A DNA stretch of 64,000 bases. Origin: Pycnopodia helianthoides (lineage: Eukaryota > Echinodermata > Asteroidea > Forcipulatida > Asteriidae). The stretch is from assembly GCA_032158295.1 (NCBI GenBank), contig CM063252.1:10032744-10096743 (forward strand). The letters are read 5' to 3'. The position numbers and the translations under genes were made by a program. A model generated the notes under the pieces. It saw only the letters and a program-made list of their open reading frames with translations, made no database searches and was not told where the DNA came from. Shown here piece by piece: positions 54,801 to 58,495 of the stretch (the first letter of the stretch is position 1; each line of letters opens with the position of its first letter).

Positions 54801-55894
54801 ACGCTTCATGAGAATTTCGCTCAGTCTCTGGTAAGTTTTTGTCTTTTTTTCTTAAAATATTTTCTCAATGATGTTTTGAGTAATACGAATGGATTCATGA
54901 CACATTGATGATCACATCCATGTTTTTAGAATGTGTGTCATGTTTTTTGAAAGTGGTAAAAATTTGGTAAATCTGGTGACTAGTCTGACCAAAATAGTCG
55001 AAATTTTTATTTCGCCACTTTTTTGCACTGCATGACTCGTAACCCTCCGGTCTCCGACCGTCGGGAGGATGGAGGGTTACGATTATCGCAACTAATGTTT
55101 TATTTATTTATAAACCGTTCCACATCAAATAGTCGTATTCTAGCCCACCTTGTCGGGCTGTAGTGTTATCGATCTCTTTTTTTAACAAAGATCGATACTA
55201 AAAAAGAGAAACAACAGCCCAACATCAACAAGGGAGGCTAGTTGTATTCATGAGCTCCTCTTAGGAAAACAACTTGTGGCCTTGCTTGTACATTGTACAG
55301 TAACTCTAACAATAATGCTCCTGTCCTGCCGCCCGTCCTGCCATGCCTGTTTCTTATTAATATTATTGGACTCTGCTCTGGTCCTGGAGTCAGGCACAAC
55401 ATGCCAAACAAGTTGTCACAAACATGATAGTGATACATGTAATGTATGATGATGTAGTTGTACATTGTCATTACAATAATAATGACAACCAAAGTTATAA
55501 CAACATTTCTAGATACTGCAATTGATCCGGTGACTTTTCCCTGCCCTCTTCATTCACTTCACTTTCACTTCATACATTCAGTGTGAGTAGGCTATCCTCA
55601 GTCATAAATCATGACTAACTTAACGTTGAATTGAATGAAGTTAGTTCAATGCAATGTGTCTGTGTGTGAGCAATGCAATGCCCAAACTATGTAGAGTCTG
55701 TTTTTTGCATCTTTGATACGAGATGTTTACCAAAATAACACCCCCACGACGTTTAAATATACAATACCTAATATCACCAAATTCAAAAGATATTTATGTC
55801 ATCATTGACTCACCCTTATTTTTCCTAAAACACCGCTGCTTTCAAGTGTTTGGGCCACCAAGTCCCTCAACTCCGTGTCTTCGTCCGCCGACAT
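21721..55894 (-). CDS. CEP43: CEP43 (FGFR1OP/FOP) orthologue, 14 coding exons, whole gene
   Basis: Predicted spliced CDS is complement join of 55814-55894, 50987-51095, 48292-48380, 47472-47627, 45893-45910, 42500-42556, 40311-40381, 39949-40010, 38797-38942, 37517-37701, 36379-36539, 34864-34978, 26494-26656 and 21721-21804: 1497 nt, 498 residues plus stop. All junctions are GT-AG and phases agree. The family acts at centrioles and basal bodies, dimerises through its N-terminus, and supports ciliogenesis and microtubule anchoring with CEP350 and EB1. Seen here: EDTELRDL near the N-terminus, AELRASVFLALEEQ, LisH-type SLVQEFLEHFRLDFTLAVF (about residues 70-88), SFFDD at 308-312, and terminal VSQLS; all have counterparts in vertebrate CEP43. 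Unlike the vertebrate protein as I remember it (about 400 residues), residues about 152-263 carry two EF-hand-like motifs. Weakest points are the exon 13 acceptor and possible missed small exons in the 8.2-kb intron 12. No UTR ends can be proven. Confidence 0.9.
21874..21939 (-). CDS. Candidate alternative terminal exon of CEP43 (duplicated copy)
   Basis: Downstream of acceptor CACCCCGTAG an open frame reads FDELTKDWSDISLDKCLLLN and one more Asn, then TAA. The first 30 bases and the acceptor closely match exon 14, 135 bp away, so this is a partial tandem duplication of the exon start. Phase 0 is compatible with exon 13, so splicing here would replace the VSQLS tail. It may be a dead duplicate; no polyadenylation signal is obvious before exon 14. 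Confidence 0.4.
   Translation of the reverse strand, partial: FDELTKDWSDISLDKCLLLNN
21979..22357. mobile_element. TTAA MITE, family B (CEP43 intron 13)
   Basis: TTAA on both sides, start AGACACTGGACACC, end GTGTCCAGTGCCT, palindromic centre TTGAGACCTCACGCGTGAGG. It lies just upstream of the duplicated terminal exon. Confidence 0.9.
22587..22829. mobile_element. MITE family G, near-perfect palindrome
   Basis: GGGCCCAATTTCATAGAGC to GCTCTATGAAATTGGGCCC, with arms matching through CTAAGCACAACAATTTGCT and AAAAACAGGGTTACC. Arms are about 100 bp, so this is the best preserved copy. Confidence 0.88.
23031..23425. mobile_element. TTAA MITE, family A
   Basis: TTAA on both sides and canonical family A termini; nearly identical to 11647-12038. 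Confidence 0.88.
24268..24412. mobile_element. MITE family H (CTGCCGATTTCA termini)
   Basis: Left CTGCCGATTTCACTAGACTT TACGCA pairs with TGCGTAAAGTTTTCATGGAA...GGCTGCAG at the right. A second copy is at about 47299-47435. Interval 23426-24267 has no supported gene. Confidence 0.6.
24590..25100. repeat. Diverged founder copies of the 119-bp satellite
   Basis: Two longer units about 264 bp apart contain GATGACATGCAGATAAAAA and a satellite-like segment (GAGAACTTGTCTTGCTG to TTTAACAGACTTTCCACAAC). They look like the source from which the homogeneous array expanded. Confidence 0.75.
25100..26417. repeat. 119-bp tandem satellite, about 11 units, in CEP43 intron 13
   Basis: Unit runs from GGGGCCCTAATTTTTG to ATAAATAAACCACGGTA with a constant 119-bp spacing. 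Units are almost identical except a C/T change in TTTTGCTCTTT, seen as T near 25590, 26065 and 26304, and a mutated last unit. The high identity means recent homogenisation. Confidence 0.95.
26494..26656 (-). CDS. CEP43: CEP43 exon 13 (acidic segment)
   Basis: Encodes RQPERDSLQGQKSQKSNEGN, then SLNEGNSISEDISEDIQEEL and DISGDDDFLASSQEK, an acidic Ser/Glu-rich stretch like the vertebrate EISIGEEIEEDLS region. The donor is GTAAGT at phase 0. The in-frame acceptor is CTCAAG, eight bases inside a stronger-looking CTACAG at 26665-26670. If CTACAG is used, a further small exon in intron 12 would be needed to keep frame. The exon is flanked on both sides by tandem satellites. Confidence 0.82.
26830..28265. 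repeat. 66-bp minisatellite, about 22 units, in CEP43 intron 12
   Basis: Consensus includes TGTAGGCTCCCCATTGGAGG and CTGAACCTCCTGGTTGGCC. Because 66 is divisible by 3 and the unit lacks minus-strand stops in more than one frame, long frames of a 22-residue repeat appear. One-base indels shift between frames and there is no splice or homology support, so they are not called genes. Variants AGAATAAAGCC and GAACCTCTTGG recur 330 bp apart, implying a five-unit higher-order repeat. Confidence 0.93.
28266..29230. other. Intron 12, satellite relic and unique AT-rich sequence
   Basis: 28321-28410 holds two decayed copies of the 66-bp unit (GCGCCTACATGTAGGCTCC, GCCTCCTGAACCTCATG). The rest has G homopolymers at 28598 and 28649 and no supported exon. 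Confidence 0.5.
29232..30505. repeat. Tandem segmental duplication, about 700 bp apart, second copy interrupted
   Basis: 29232-29612 and 29932-30505 share GGCATACTGT, GAGGGATAGTGACAGAAATT, CATGACCTCTAAAATG and CACAACCACTTGCA in the same order. The second copy is split by a 3'-tail-like retroelement at about 30035-30212. Confidence 0.75.
30035..30212. mobile_element. LINE/SINE 3' fragment inserted in a duplicated segment
   Basis: AATAATAATAA repeat then TTCTTATATCGCGCATTTTCC, GGTCATTGGGCC and CTCAGCTCCCAGGGGAGTAT, motifs common at animal LINE or SINE 3' ends. Coordinates follow from comparison with the uninterrupted copy. Confidence 0.55.
30605..30765. repeat. Dispersed family I, complete copy
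   Basis: CACAGGCCTGGAATTTCATC at the left and GTAATTCCAGGCCTGC at the right. Confidence 0.68.
31060..31380 (-). repeat. tRNA-derived SINE
   Basis: Minus strand begins with a tRNA-like head whose B box reads GTTCAAATCAC (near 31310-31320) and continues through TGGGTTTTCCCTGG and CCTCCCACACCTAAAACTG to an ATTAATAAATG end. A second copy, plus strand, lies at about 58975-59200 inside a MITE. Confidence 0.6.
31470..31730 (-). repeat. tRNA-derived SINE, second family
   Basis: Minus strand: a head with GGGTTCGAGTCC (near 31670-31681), then CTTGTGTCCCTAAGCAAGAC and GTGTAATGCACGTAAAAGAA. Related to 33600-34110 and 35925-36000. Confidence 0.6.
32440..32821. mobile_element. TTAA MITE, family B (CEP43 intron 12)
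   Basis: Right end GTGTCCCGTGCCT plus TTAA (32818-32821). The left end starts at GACACTGGACACC with a degraded TTAA, and the central palindrome is reduced. Confidence 0.8.
32849..33080. mobile_element. MITE family O (TTAACCCTC termini)
   Basis: TTAACCCCCCTACTGTC at left and GACAGCAAGAGGGTTAA at right. A near-identical copy occurs at 51187-51431. Confidence 0.72.
33250..33602. mobile_element. Two head-to-tail family G MITEs
   Basis: A degraded copy ends TATGAAAATTGGACCCTG near 33413 and a second begins at once with GGGCCCAATTTCATAGAGC, ending GCTCTATGAAATTGGGCCC at about 33599. Confidence 0.75.
33600..34110 (-). repeat. tRNA-derived SINE split by a foldback element
   Basis: Right part (34027-34110) has a tRNA-like head on the minus strand (CTAGCGGTCTAGTGCAACGG and an AGTGTGGGCTGGGGTCCC B region). 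Left part (33655-33752) has GTGTCTTGCTCAAGGAC and ATGCATTACGTAAC, the SINE body. The two are separated by 33758-34021. Confidence 0.6.
33758..34021. mobile_element. 264-bp foldback element with ACCAT flanks
   Basis: Two arms of about 115 bp match almost perfectly (AGCCTTTTGTCAAGGCC to CAAACAAGTTGG and back) around a loop of about 35 bp. ACCAT at 33753-33757 and 34022-34026 looks like a 5-bp target duplication. Predicted transcripts would fold into a long hairpin. Confidence 0.8.
34135..34230. repeat. LINE 3'-tail-like relic
   Basis: GTTAAGCGCCCTAGAGCACG and GGGGCGCTTTACAAATG followed by TATTTATTTG repeats, typical of CR1/L2-type 3' ends. Confidence 0.5.
34333..34676. mobile_element. TTAA MITE, family F
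   Basis: TTAA on both sides, start AGGCCCTGTACACTATTGG, end CCTGTATAATACCT; central TTTTTATCGCGCGCGATAA. Other copies at 46166, 52624 and 58918. Confidence 0.85.
34864..34978 (-). CDS. CEP43: CEP43 exon 12
   Basis: Encodes DTQSPDWKDLKALDNKLDKM, then SFDLSKSEASEDYEDDFQ. The DLK...DK and DDF motifs align with the vertebrate LKDLK...DDYVDDF segment. Acceptor AATCCTTAG, donor GTAGGT, phase 1 in and phase 2 out. Confidence 0.88.
35007..35292. mobile_element. MITE family G, variant
   Basis: GGGCCCAATTTTATAAAGC to GCGCTATGAAATTGGGCCC. It lies directly upstream (minus strand) of CEP43 exon 12. Confidence 0.75.
35332..35703. mobile_element. TTAA MITE, family D, sharing its right TTAA
   Basis: Left TTAA 35332-35335, start AGACACAGTACAC, end GTGTACTGTGCCT, TTAA 35700-35703. 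That TTAA is also the left boundary of 35700-35881. Confidence 0.87.
35700..35881. mobile_element. Short TTAA MITE, family E, abutting family D
   Basis: Starts TTAA AGGGAAGGTATACG and ends CGTTCCCT TTAA. Only 182 bp: the centre appears deleted relative to 14039-14412. Confidence 0.8.
35925..36000 (+). repeat. tRNA-derived SINE head
   Basis: GTGGCATGATAGTCAAGCAC...GTGTGGGTTCGAGTCCTGG carries A- and B-box-like blocks of a Leu/Ser-type tRNA. Truncated by a family G copy from about 36006. Confidence 0.55.
36006..36262. mobile_element. MITE family G, variant with CTTACCG subterminal
   Basis: GGGCTCTATTTCATGGCTCT and GGAAATCGGGCCC bound it. The variant with TTCTGCGCTTGCGATCACC also occurs at 43628-43850. 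Confidence 0.65.
36379..36539 (-). CDS. CEP43: CEP43 exon 11 (Pro/Gly/Ser-rich linker)
   Basis: Encodes SLKSKRESPPQSPPKTPPPK, AGGLSSLLNAPSLTGGG and MGSLAGAPPLTGKGGAK. GLSSL...LAGAPxL resembles the vertebrate linker. The acceptor is TTACTTAAAG, a weak polypyrimidine tract, but it is the only AG that restores the frame with exon 10. Donor GTAAGT, phase 2 in and phase 1 out. Confidence 0.87.
36540..37516. other. CEP43 intron 10, no element identified
   Basis: AT-rich sequence between exons 11 and 10. A short segment at 37385-37475 (CGCGAGTTTTGTTTCCT, GGGACC-like) resembles the reverse of 20860-20950, suggesting another dispersed repeat. No exon seen. Confidence 0.4.
37517..37701 (-). CDS. CEP43: CEP43 exon 10 (SFFDD segment)
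   Basis: Residues 264-324 plus two bases. It contains EDSFFDDIPSPG, which matches the vertebrate GDSFFDD block and ties the EF-hand exons to the CEP43 C-terminal half. The phase-0 acceptor is GTAGGCCAG; a nearer AG five bases upstream would break the frame. Donor GTAGTG, phase 2 out. Confidence 0.88.
38069..38580. repeat. Direct duplications in CEP43 intron 9
   Basis: AGAATGAAGGTCTGGAATCG and TTTCGAGCATGAATTCCAGT occur at about 38118 and 38329. CAAGTGACCGCACCC with GACGGTCTGAGCTTGTTCC occurs at about 38219 and 38519. The arrangement is a partial tandem duplication of about 210-300 bp. Confidence 0.75.
38797..38942 (-). CDS. CEP43: CEP43 exon 9 (second EF-hand, C-terminal half)
   Basis: Residues about 215-263: IDFDEFLGMYRRLFVVCRSV, then VSSDVSEIVPQSQKRLSDS and IKTNINLKP. 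The second loop is DSDFSSCIDFDE (209-220) with D1, D3, S5, D9 and E12 but Ser in place of the usual Gly at 6, so its calcium affinity is uncertain. Acceptor GACCATCAG, donor GTAAGT, phase 1 in and phase 0 out. Confidence 0.87.
39290..39760. repeat. Degenerate tandem repeat in CEP43 intron 8
   Basis: Three diverged copies share GTACAGTACGRATTACTGATGG, TGTTGGTGCATAC and ATCCAAAATCAATGAAATCCA-like blocks. Confidence 0.5.
39949..40010 (-). CDS. CEP43: CEP43 exon 8 (second EF-hand, N-terminal half)
   Basis: Residues about 194-214 (NMLERYVNDEFRAGDSDFSS). This is a helix and the first part of a second EF-hand-like loop starting at D209. Acceptor TTGTTACAG, donor GTAAGT placed after AGCAGCT, phase 2 in and phase 1 out. 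Confidence 0.85.
40311..40381 (-). CDS. CEP43: CEP43 exon 7 (first EF-hand, C-terminal half)
   Basis: Residues 171-193 plus two bases: DKSGSIDKDELRSLFIDMF, then PHFH. With exon 6 the loop reads DKDKSGSIDKDE (169-180), which has the canonical ligands D1, D3, S5, D9 and E12, Gly at 6 and Ile at 8. Acceptor TGTTTTCAG, donor GTAAAT, phase 0 in and phase 2 out. Confidence 0.87.
40926..41280. repeat. About 113-bp tandem repeat, three copies, CEP43 intron 6
   Basis: AATTATTCAATATCAACAT, TACAACAAATACAATTGATT and GCTTCTT recur with spacing 113-114 bp. Confidence 0.85.
41600..42330. repeat. About 180-190 bp tandem repeat, four diverged copies, CEP43 intron 6
   Basis: GGGAAACATGCACC, GGCTCTTTGTTCTACATC, CACCCACAGCAATTGCC and GTGGGTAGAAATTGATAA recur in order. 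The 174-residue minus-strand frame over 41788-42312 is the repeat itself and not a supported exon. Confidence 0.8.
42500..42556 (-). CDS. CEP43: CEP43 exon 6 (first EF-hand, N-terminal half)
   Basis: Nineteen codons, residues 152-170 (DLNAVQIADAKEKFEYYDK): an amphipathic helix followed by the first two residues of an EF-hand loop. Acceptor TTTTTGCTCAG, donor GTAAGG, phase 0 on both sides. The loop is completed by exon 7. Confidence 0.85.
42650..43088. mobile_element. Element P: terminal inverted repeats overlapping a tRNA-like module
   Basis: Left TTTTGGGGTTGAACAAAG...GACTAGAACAGGAT pairs with ATCCTGTTCTAGTAA...CTTTGTTCACCCCAAAA at the right. The right arm contains a tRNA-like stretch with A box TAGCTCAGTTGATAGA (43001-43016) and B box GGTTCAAATCC (43043-43053). 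It combines SINE-type and TIR-type features. Confidence 0.6.
43628..43850. mobile_element. MITE family G, CTTACCG variant
   Basis: GGGCCCAGTTTCATGGCTC to GTAAGCAGAGCCATG. Immediately followed by family M (43852-43985). Confidence 0.65.
43852..43985. mobile_element. MITE family M (GCCATTTTGGGAGTC termini)
   Basis: CTGCCATTTTGGGAGTCAGT at left and TTGACTCCCAAAATGGCGC at right. A second copy at about 60457-60545. Confidence 0.65.
44489..44579. mobile_element. Family A MITE, 3' fragment
   Basis: CAGTTTATGTATATGGTGG through CAACTGTGTTGTTAGC to GTAATGTTCCT and TTAA; the left three-quarters is missing. 44580-45160 shows no further element. Confidence 0.75.
45162..45376. repeat. 43-bp minisatellite, five copies
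   Basis: TTAGAAATTAAATTATACC and ATCTACACATGTAAAGTAAT repeat every 42-43 bp. Confidence 0.92.
45417..45805. mobile_element. Family G MITE and an eroded second copy
   Basis: First: GCCCAATTTCATAGAGCTGC to GTGAAATTGGGCC (about 45417-45606). Second, weaker: AGAGCTTCTCAGCAC to GCGGCTCTATGCAAG. They lie immediately upstream of the CEP43 microexon. Confidence 0.6.
45893..45910 (-). CDS. CEP43: CEP43 exon 5, 18-nt microexon
   Basis: Eighteen nucleotides, GAA ATT GCC ATA CCA AAG (EIAIPK), lie between acceptor CCTATTCAG and donor GTAGAT, phase 0 on both sides. Vertebrate CEP43 has a short SKIPR stretch at about this position, which supports the call. Because it is symmetrical it could be skipped without frame change. 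It is too short to be certain without a transcript. Confidence 0.6.
46057..46758. mobile_element. Family C MITE carrying a nested family F MITE
   Basis: Outer element: TTAA AGGCAGTGGATAC at 46057 to GTATATCCTGCCT TTAA at 46758. It is interrupted after CTCCCTC by 46166-46491, then resumes at GTAATATTG. Comparison with 17972-18344 gives the insertion point. Confidence 0.85.
46166..46491. mobile_element. TTAA MITE, family F, nested
   Basis: Starts TTAA AGGTATTGTACAC and ends GTGTACAGGGCCT then TCAA, probably a mutated TTAA. Orientation is opposite to 34333-34676; it carries the TATCGCGCACGATAA centre. Confidence 0.83.
47144..47298. repeat. Dispersed family I copy
   Basis: GCAGGCCTGGAGTACCATC to GTAAGTCCAGCAG; body matches 3464-3616. 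Confidence 0.62.
47299..47435. mobile_element. MITE family H, second copy, next to CEP43 exon 4
   Basis: CAGCCGATTTCATGAAACTT to TTTCGCAAAATCGGC; inside, GTCCACTTGTGCAAGATTTC. Lies about 37 bp beyond the exon 4 donor. Confidence 0.6.
47472..47627 (-). CDS. CEP43: CEP43 exon 4
   Basis: Encodes residues 94-145: GEKYEGRETVSKDLDIVDSD, then KTRGKPLLCELLKRANEQSS and a basic, Ser/Pro-containing end. It matches the vertebrate EGREnLaRDLgI...GGPLLLEvirR stretch. Acceptor CTTCTCTTCCAG, donor GTAAGG; 52 codons, phase 0 on both sides. A tRNA-derived SINE lies just upstream and supplies a T-rich stretch about 32-50 nt before the acceptor. Confidence 0.9.
47655..47765 (-). repeat. tRNA-derived SINE head, adjoining CEP43 exon 4 acceptor
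   Basis: Minus strand: GTTCAGTTGGTAGAGCGCCC (A region) and TTAGTTCAAATCCC (B region), followed by TAGTAAATTTTTCC and T-rich sequence. Homologous to 51795-51905. It is decayed and not called as a tRNA gene. Confidence 0.65.
48070..48240. mobile_element. Family G MITE, partial
   Basis: GAGCAGGATACCAGTCACAG...GGCTGGTAACCTTATTCTGG to AAGAAATTGGGCC. The left terminus is lost. Confidence 0.6.
48292..48380 (-). CDS. CEP43: CEP43 exon 3 (LisH-like helices)
   Basis: Encodes about residues 64-93 (GFLIASLVQEFLEHFRLD then FTLAVFNPETNF). This is the LisH-type segment through which the family dimerises. Acceptor TTTCTTTCAG, donor GTAAGT, phase 1 in and phase 0 out. Confidence 0.93.
49420..49610. repeat. 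Short tandem repeat with TTTGGACACCC units
   Basis: GAAGATTTGGACACCCAGTTTT and CATTTACATGTAAATGTA occur two to three times with about 60-65 bp spacing. Confidence 0.7.
49870..50280 (-). pseudogene. Non-LTR retrotransposon (LINE) 3' remnant
   Basis: The minus-strand frame 49948-50277 ends with AAPNHWNNLPYQIR followed by SLTEFKTLLKTYLF, the pattern found at the C-terminus of many LINE reverse-transcriptase proteins (AAP.LWN.LP..IR...S...FK..LKT.LF). Upstream LLTITYKCWNETAP also fits. Sequence after the stop (AAAGCGTTGTGGTACC) resembles a LINE 3' UTR. Everything upstream of this C-terminal piece is missing, so it is a 5'-truncated dead copy in CEP43 intron 2. Confidence 0.78.
50320..50705. mobile_element. 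Probable MITE with GGGCTCG-like ends, eroded
   Basis: GGGCCAGTAAACTGTGC and GGGCAAGTTGAG-like blocks with a terminal GGGCGAGCCCTGACC; related to 53175-53522. Boundaries uncertain. Confidence 0.4.
50987..51095 (-). CDS. CEP43: CEP43 exon 2
   Basis: Encodes residues 28-63 (AELRASVFLALEEQ...NKTPFVNQDLKKFLSTKE), part of the FOP N-terminal dimerisation domain. The acceptor ends TTGAAG and the donor is GTATGG. Phase 0 in, phase 1 out; the final G joins exon 3 to make the Gly of KEG. Confidence 0.93.
51187..51431. mobile_element. MITE family O, second copy
   Basis: TTAACCCTCCTACTGTCAG to GACAGCAAGAGGGTTAA; otherwise very close to 32849-33080, with a small internal insertion TAAGCTTAGAGTTGA. Confidence 0.75.
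51460..51621. mobile_element. MITE family L (ATAGACGGATTGCA termini)
   Basis: ATAGACGGATTGCAATACGC to GCGTATTGCAATCCATCTAT, an inverted repeat of about 45 bp through TTGATGAA/TTCACATCAA. Copies at 56371-56520 and 57036-57165 keep the ATGACGTCATTGACC core. Confidence 0.7.
51795..51905 (-). repeat. tRNA-derived SINE head
   Basis: Minus strand: TAGCTCAGTTGGTAGAGCGC (A box, near 51870-51889), then GTTGGTTCAAATTTTG (B box). The best preserved tRNA-like copy, but the acceptor arms do not pair. Confidence 0.68.
52423..52626 (+). other. Unexplained open stretch, GC-richer, function unknown
   Basis: A plus-strand frame reads ECGLISDAPDYRYCRPTCPG, WAGERTEATGRPIHGVVGSR and LTAVASITATGLAIAKDVIG without stop, and is cut off by a family F MITE at 52624. 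Composition differs from the surrounding intron. I do not recognise the family; it may be a relic of a gene or retroelement. Confidence 0.3.
52624..52986. mobile_element. TTAA MITE, family F
   Basis: Starts CTAA AGGCCCTGTACG and ends CCTGTATAATACCT TTAA. Centre TTTTATCACGCGTGATAAAA. Confidence 0.82.
53175..53522. mobile_element. MITE with GCAGGGCTCGAATTT termini
   Basis: Left GCAGGGCTCGAATTTTGG, right CAAATTCGAGCCCTGAG. The inside repeats CACAAGACC...GGACTTGT. Confidence 0.65.
54200..55094. mobile_element. 895-bp non-autonomous transposon with about 280-bp TIRs (CEP43 intron 1)
   Basis: Starts TAGTTGCGATAATCG and ends CGATTATCGCAACTA, flanked by the 9-bp direct repeat ATGTTTTAT (54191-54199 and 55095-55103). 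Arms match to about 54480 and from about 54815, through GAGACCGGAGGGTTACGA, TTTGGTCAGACT, ATGACACA and CTTACCAGA. The roughly 330-bp centre has no transposase. Long TIRs with 9-bp duplications are typical of Mutator-like elements. Confidence 0.85.
55118..55240. mobile_element. Short foldback element
   Basis: CTAGCCCACCTTGTCGGGCTG...TATCGATCT pairs imperfectly with AGATCGATA...CAGCCCAACATCAACAAGG...GGCTAG. Confidence 0.5.
55814..55894 (-). CDS. CEP43: CEP43 exon 1 (start codon)
   Basis: Encodes residues 1-27, beginning MSADEDTELRDLVAQTLESS and ending with GKIR, followed by donor GTGAGT. The EDTELRDL...QTLE.SGVL pattern is the hallmark N-terminus of FOP-family proteins. The ATG is the first in frame before the conserved block; the context AAAAATGTC is unremarkable. 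Phase 0 at the donor. The next exon is 4.7 kb away, across an intron containing the 895-bp long-TIR element. Confidence 0.92.
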
Positions 55895-56180
55895 TTTTAA
55901 CTTTTACCGACAACAGCGCCCTCAGTAGGTGAGTTCCGAACAACTCTGCACCTGACAAACTCGGCACTTGTGCATGAGCTCGGGGGCCTTGCAAATTCTG
56001 CACAAACTCGGCACCAAGAAAGTCGGCACTTTCCAAAACCAACTCGGCCGTGTCCGAATTGGCGGCCACGGCTACGGCTACGGCTACGACCGGATCGCCG
56101 CGTCAAATCATGCCATAGGATGTCCTTAGTAACAGTCATAGCCGTAGCTATAGCTGCTAATTCGGATTCGGCCTAACAAC
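55895..56180 (-). promoter_or_regulatory. CEP43: CEP43 upstream region with a family J MITE
   Basis: The 150 bp before the ATG have no obvious TATA box. From 56046 to 56174 lies a family J element (GGCCGTGTCCGAATTGGCGG...GGATTCGGCC), so it sits roughly where the promoter should be. Role inferred from position only. Confidence 0.45.
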
Positions 56181-56370
56181 AAACTCGCCACTATCGGCAC
56201 TTTCCTGTGTGTGACAAACGAAAGTTCTATTTTCAATTCTTCAATTTTCTTAAAGGTTCATAATAATATGCTCAAAAAATAGTAAGGTACCCCACAATAT
56301 TATGTGAGTTTCGATACAATGCAAATATCACGTGTGTAGTAAACAGTTGTGTTTTGGCCGTTCACCTAAC

Positions 56371-56520
56371 AGATGGATTTTGCATGACGTCATTGACCGC
56401 CATCTTTGATGAAAAAACCATGGAAACATGCACGCGTGTACGCGATGCGCACAACTCTCGGCCAATGAATGATAGCCTTTCAAGCGTGCACGTTTCACCA
56501 ACGACGGCAGCCAATTTTGG
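56371..56520. mobile_element. MITE family L copy
   Basis: AGATGGATTTTGCATGACGT at left and ACGACGGCAGCCAATTTTGG at right, with GTGCACG motifs inside. Confidence 0.55.
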
Positions 56521-57035
56521 TACTTTTGGGTAGTTTAGTTATGACCATTGACCACATTGAACCATTTCACGACAGTGTGCACTATTATATACTCAGTGCG
56601 CCGTTTCGAGAGAAGAAAAAATCACGAATTTTCCCTAAGGGAAAAATATTTATAGTAGGCCTAAAGGTTCTTTGAAAAACATGGGTTTTCCGGAACCGAA
56701 AACACCTGGAAGGATGGTAATTCCGGTCTGCCATTTCGAAAATATTAAGGTTTTTCTTTTTGATAAAAAATGTAAGGATCTTTGCAAAACAGGCTCTGAC
56801 CAAAAGCTTGGTATTTCCGATCCACCGTTTCGAAAATATCCGGGTTTTTCCTAAGACCACTATTTCCTGCCGCAATACGCACGCGGGATTGTCATAATGA
56901 TTCATCGGGATCTTCAGCACGAACTGCTCCATTGGAAAAAGTTTCCAACTACTGTTTGATTGTTAAAGTGCTATAAAAAAAGCGCTCTTTTTATGGTTGA
57001 AAAAGCAGTGGACTCTGAGAGGGCATTGTATTTTA

Positions 57036-57165
57036 TAGATGGATTGCACATGACGTCATTGACCACCATCTTTGATGAAAAACAATGGAAACGTGCACGC
57101 ACAACTCTCAGCCTTTTCACGCGTGCACGTTTCATCAACGATGGCAGCCAGTTGCAAGGGGTCTA
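57036..57165. mobile_element. MITE family L copy
   Basis: ATAGATGGATTGCACATGAC to ATGGCAGCCAGTTGCAAGG. Interval 57166-58110 contains a possible further element at about 57258-57375 (CCCCGGCTCATACG) and no supported gene. Confidence 0.6.
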
Positions 57166-58110
57166 AAAAGTTTCCTCCGACGTCACACATTTTATAATGT
57201 TGATGCTTTAATCAAATCGGCACCCTGCTGACACACACACGGGTGGGTTGTGGGTTAAGCCCCGGCTCATACGTCCTGCGAATGCGAATTGAATAATGAC
57301 GTCACAAATTCGCAACGACGTAGCGGTTGAGCTGTGCTCAACTCTTGCGAATTATTCGCAGTGAAGTAAATCGCTAAGTGAAGTGTACTATTTAAAGTGG
57401 AGCCTAGAGGAGTACTTGATAGTCTGGGCATATGTTTCCTTCCTGGATAACGTCATTCATAGAGCAAGTACACTCAAACGTTCTGACTCTTGCCTGTTGC
57501 ACCACAGCACGCACATGACACTACACTAATCTTGGTATGAAATTACTTGACTGCAGATTGAGCGCTCAGTGTTAAGATTGCGCAGACTCGATCTATAAGT
57601 TCAAAATTGAATTCGAATGAATTCTACATGAATTTTAATTGCATGCGAAACCCTAAAAACAAACTGCCTTCGTTTTTAGCAAAATCGAGCCTCTAAAGTT
57701 TTCTGCTCGCCTCTGGCTCCTCCCAGGAGCTCCCCCTCGGCCAAGCCCTGTCAAAGTATCCCCAAATCCCCCTCCAAGTTCAGTAAGCCCGCCCCTTTAA
57801 TTAACCCCACATAAATCCACCCCCCCCCCAGTTTCATTAGACCTTTACCACACAGCTTCTTGAAGTATTTGAATTAGCAAACATTTATGAAAGATGTACA
57901 ACTGTATGTACACAAGGCTAGCATCGTTTGTTTCCCCCCGGCTCCATTTATCATTTTGCACAGCAAACATTATTCCCCCCCGTAAAGTTGTAAATTTACG
58001 GGAAATGTTGATGGAACAAATCCAATTCAGTCGGATTGCTGTGTGATAAAGGTCCTATCAGTTAAAAGGCATATAAATAAGTAAATAAACAAAACGAAAA
58101 CAGCAGACGT

Positions 58111-58495
58111 TTAAAGGCACAGTTCACGTTTGGTAATTGGAGCCTATTGTGTTAACCCTATTTAAATGTAGGTACATACAATACCAACTAACCTGCGACA
58201 ATTTCAGTTCAAAAGGTGGTCGTGTTTTTTAGATATCACCGAAAAATCGGAGCGAATATTTCCACGCAGGAAGAATATTCCCCAAAGGAAAACACAGTCT
58301 GAGAAGCGTTTCTGACACGCTTCTCAGATTCAAATTTTGGGGAATAAAAAGTGATATATTTTCCATAACCGTAGTACTTCGGAGTTAAAAGTTTCTCAAA
58401 ATTCATTACACTACCCAAGGCTGTTGTACTTGTTACTAGTTTGTATTGCCATTCATTTTCAGAGTCATTACCAAACGTGTACTGTGTGCCTTTAA
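58111..58495. mobile_element. TTAA MITE, family D
   Basis: TTAA on both sides, start AGGCACAGTTCACG, end CGTGTACTGTGTGCCT; hairpin AGAAGCGTTTCTGACACGCTTCT. Minus-strand frame 58236-58499 is internal to it. Confidence 0.87.
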
